Shown: positions 5,815 through 7,640 of the stretch, in pieces | Position numbering within the stretch: position 1 is the stretch's first letter | Layout: each line of letters begins with the position of its first letter | From: a bacterium | GTDB taxonomy: Bacteria; Bacillota_I; Bacilli_A; RFN20; DUOF01 | Direction of reading: 5' to 3' | NCBI GenBank assembly: GCA_012839015.1 | Contig: DUOF01000021.1 | Location: 1-7,640, forward strand | Length of the DNA: 7,640 nucleotides | Translations under genes and position numbers: made by a program | Notes under the pieces: model-generated | The model's database searches: none | The model's input: only the letters and a program-made list of their open reading frames with translations | What the model was told of the DNA's origin: nothing

Positions 5815-7640
5815 AAATATCACTGTATGGATCGACGTTGATAATAATTTTAACGTTATTATACTTAGACAAGTATACTCTTAAATCATTGATTATCTCA
5901 ATAGTTTTATGTTTATTTTTATACTTTAGCATGATTCTTAGACGGTACTCATTCCCGATTTTGCTAAGGTAGGGAAGACTTGGTCCAAGCACACTAAATT
6001 CATCATTAATAAACTTACTTAAATAATCCTTAGCGGCCTTACTAACCGTATTAAGGTAAGTAAAGTCTTTGTTTCTTAGTTCAATATAGGTAATTATTCT
6101 AAAAGGAGGATAGTTTAAGTTTCTTCTAAACTTAATCTCTTCTTTTACAAAGGAGTCATAATCATGTTTGGCTGCTTGGTTTAGGGTTTGGTTATCTTTT
6201 TTATAAGTTTGAATTACCGCGATACCCTTTTTATCTGCTCTTCCGGCTCTTCCAAGTACTTGAACTAGTAATTGAAAAGTTCTCTCATTGGCCCTAAAAT
6301 CAGTAGCATTAAGAGAAGCATCGGCATTTAAGACGCCGACCAGGGTGACATTGGGGAAGTTTAATCCCTTAGCTACCATCTGGGTTCCTACTAAAATATC
6401 GACTTCATTGTTAAATACTTTTTCTACTATTGCTAAGTGAGAGTTCTTCTTACTAGTAGAGTCTGCATCCATTCTAAGGATGCGTGCACCTTTAAACTGT
6501 TCTTTGATTACCTCTTCAATCTTTTGAGTGCCATAACCACTCTTTTCAATGTATTCACTCTTACAAATCGGACAGTTCTTACTTAGTCGATATTCTCTAG
6601 CGCAGTAATGACACTTAAGCGAATCACTAGCAGAGTGATAGTTTAGTGAGACATTGCACTCTGGACACTTATAAACATGTAAACACATCTTACATCTAAC
6701 ATAAGGGGCATAGCCTCTTCTGTTAAGAAGAAGGATTACTTGTTCTTTTCTTTCAAGTCTTTTCTCTATTTCCTCCCTTAAGAAAGGAGAAATGATCTCT
6801 TTTTCATTACTAACATCAATAATATAAGAATCAGGCAATTCTAGTTCATTGATTCTACTTGGTAAATTAAGTTGTCTAAATTGACCACTCATTGCCCTTA
6901 CTTTTGACTCAAGAGAAGGGGTAGCACTTCCTAAAACCAAGTTAAGACCTAGATATTCTTTCCTAAAGAGGGCAATATCTAGAGTGTGATAACAAGGCGT
7001 CTTTTCTTGTTTATAACTAGTGGAGTGTTCTTCATCAATAATAATTAATCCTAGATTTTGAACCGGTGCGAAGATTGCACTTCTAGTACCAATAACAATT
7101 TTGGCCTCACCTTTTCTAATCCGTCGGTATTCATCGTATTTCTCCCCCTCGTTTAGGGCACTGTGAAGCAGGGCTAATTTATCTTTAAAGAAATGTTTGA
7201 AGCGAGAAGCTAATTGAGACGTTAGAATAATCTCTGGTACGAGCAAAATTACCCCCTTATTTAAGTTTAGGTAGTGTCTAACTAACCGTAAATAAACCTC
7301 ACTCTTACCACTTCCAGTGACACCTTCTAGCAAGAAGGTTTCATTGTCGTGAGATAGTATTTCTTTTAGAACTCTTTCTTGATCTATAGTTAACTCGTGT
7401 TCTTCATTGTAGCGATTATCTTCATTAATCAATACTTCTCGATATACTTCTTTTTTTATAACGCTTAATACTTCTTCATCAATAAGTTTTTTAATCATAT
7501 AATTAGAAAAATCATCTAAACTAGATCTAAGTACTTCTTTCTCATTCTTAACAAAGTCATAAAGTTCTTGTTGTTTAGGAGTTAAACTAGGAGTTATCTT
7601 ATCATTTACTATTAGAAAGTCCCTAGTTAATGGTTTAACC
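5813..7640 (-). CDS. priA: Primosomal protein N' (PriA replication-restart helicase), N-terminus beyond right edge
   Basis: The frame is open through the right edge (608 visible codons). The 47 codons before the ATG at 7498 read KPLTRDFL...TPKQQELYDFVKN, typical of the PriA winged-helix region, so that ATG is internal and the gene is cut by the window. PriA is usually 730-800 aa, so roughly 120-200 residues, mainly the 3'-DNA-binding domain, are missing. In visible numbering: Walker A GVTGSGKSE at 106-114, DEEH at 202-205, GSATPS at 237-242, and motif VI QVLGRAGR at 460-467 (the usual QVAGRAGR has Ala). Eight zinc-binding cysteines form four CxxC pairs (316/319, 325/328, 343/346, 356/359). 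The C-terminal domain is complete, with NYPPF and the terminal VDPYSDI. By family knowledge it recognises stalled forks, unwinds the lagging strand and loads the primosome. It is the first visible gene of the cluster. Confidence 0.97.
   Translation of the reverse strand, partial: VKPLTRDFLIVNDKITPSLTPKQQELYDFVKNEKEVLRSSLDDFSNYMIKKLIDEEVLSVIKKEVYREVLINEDNRYNEEHELTIDQERVLKEILSHDNETFLLEGVTGSGKSEVYLRLVRHYLNLNKGVILLVPEIILTSQLASRFKHFFKDKLALLHSALNEGEKYDEYRRIRKGEAKIVIGTRSAIFAPVQNLGLIIIDEEHSTSYKQEKTPCYHTLDIALFRKEYLGLNLVLGSATPSLESKVRAMSGQFRQLNLPSRINELELPDSYIIDVSNEKEIISPFLREEIEKRLERKEQVILLLNRRGYAPYVRCKMCLHVYKCPECNVSLNYHSASDSLKCHYCAREYRLSKNCPICKSEYIEKSGYGTQKIEEVIKEQFKGARILRMDADSTSKKNSHLAIVEKVFNNEVDILVGTQMVAKGLNFPNVTLVGVLNADASLNATDFRANERTFQLLVQVLGRAGRADKKGIAVIQTYKKDNQTLNQAAKHDYDSFVKEEIKFRRNLNYPPFRIITYIELRNKDFTYLNTVSKAAKDYLSKFINDEFSVLGPSLPYLSKIGNEYRLRIMLKYKNKHKTIEIINDLRVYLSKYNNVKIIINVDPYSDI

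Overview
The window is an AT-rich stretch in which every gene I can support lies on the minus strand. Reading in the direction of transcription (from high to low coordinates) the order is: priA (5' end beyond the right edge), a DUF1904-like small protein with a His/Cys-rich tail, thyX, rlmN, a PP2C phosphatase (stp/prpC type), a Ser/Thr kinase (prkC/pknB type), rsgA, and then the central part of an ABC-2 type permease that lacks a usable start and runs off the left edge.

The low G+C content, strong AGGAGG-like ribosome binding sites and the order priA ... rlmN-stp-prkC-rsgA point to a Firmicutes/Bacilli or Mollicutes-type genome. The Bacillus subtilis cluster is priA-def-fmt-rsmB-rlmN-prpC-prkC-rsgA. 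Here def, fmt and rsmB are absent between priA and rlmN, and the DUF1904-like gene and thyX stand in their place. The kinase is only a kinase domain plus a short basic tail, with no transmembrane segment and no PASTA repeats. All three tryptophans in the window are TGG, and none of the seven visible stop codons is TGA. Together these suggest a reduced, Mollicutes-like Bacilli lineage, but the sequence does not fix the species.

From priA to rsgA the genes are packed like one operon: gaps of 3 to about 50 nt and two 8-nt stop/start overlaps (rlmN/stp and kinase/rsgA). No promoter upstream of priA is visible because the window ends inside it. A weak hairpin with a U-rich tail between the DUF1904-like gene and thyX may attenuate transcription. 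By family knowledge, PriA restarts stalled replication forks, ThyX makes dTMP, RlmN methylates 23S rRNA (and tRNA), the kinase/phosphatase pair sets reversible Ser/Thr phosphorylation, and RsgA matures the 30S subunit. RsgA is a known substrate of the PrkC/PrpC pair in B. subtilis.

Three coding starts should be moved downstream of the longest open frame because of Shine-Dalgarno position (DUF1904-like at 5799, phosphatase at 3344, rsgA at 1744), and priA clearly continues past its first in-window ATG to the edge. I see no convincing undescribed system. The items most worth a second look are the metal-binding tail on the DUF1904-like protein, the start-less permease, the sensor-less kinase and the thyX insertion into this cluster.
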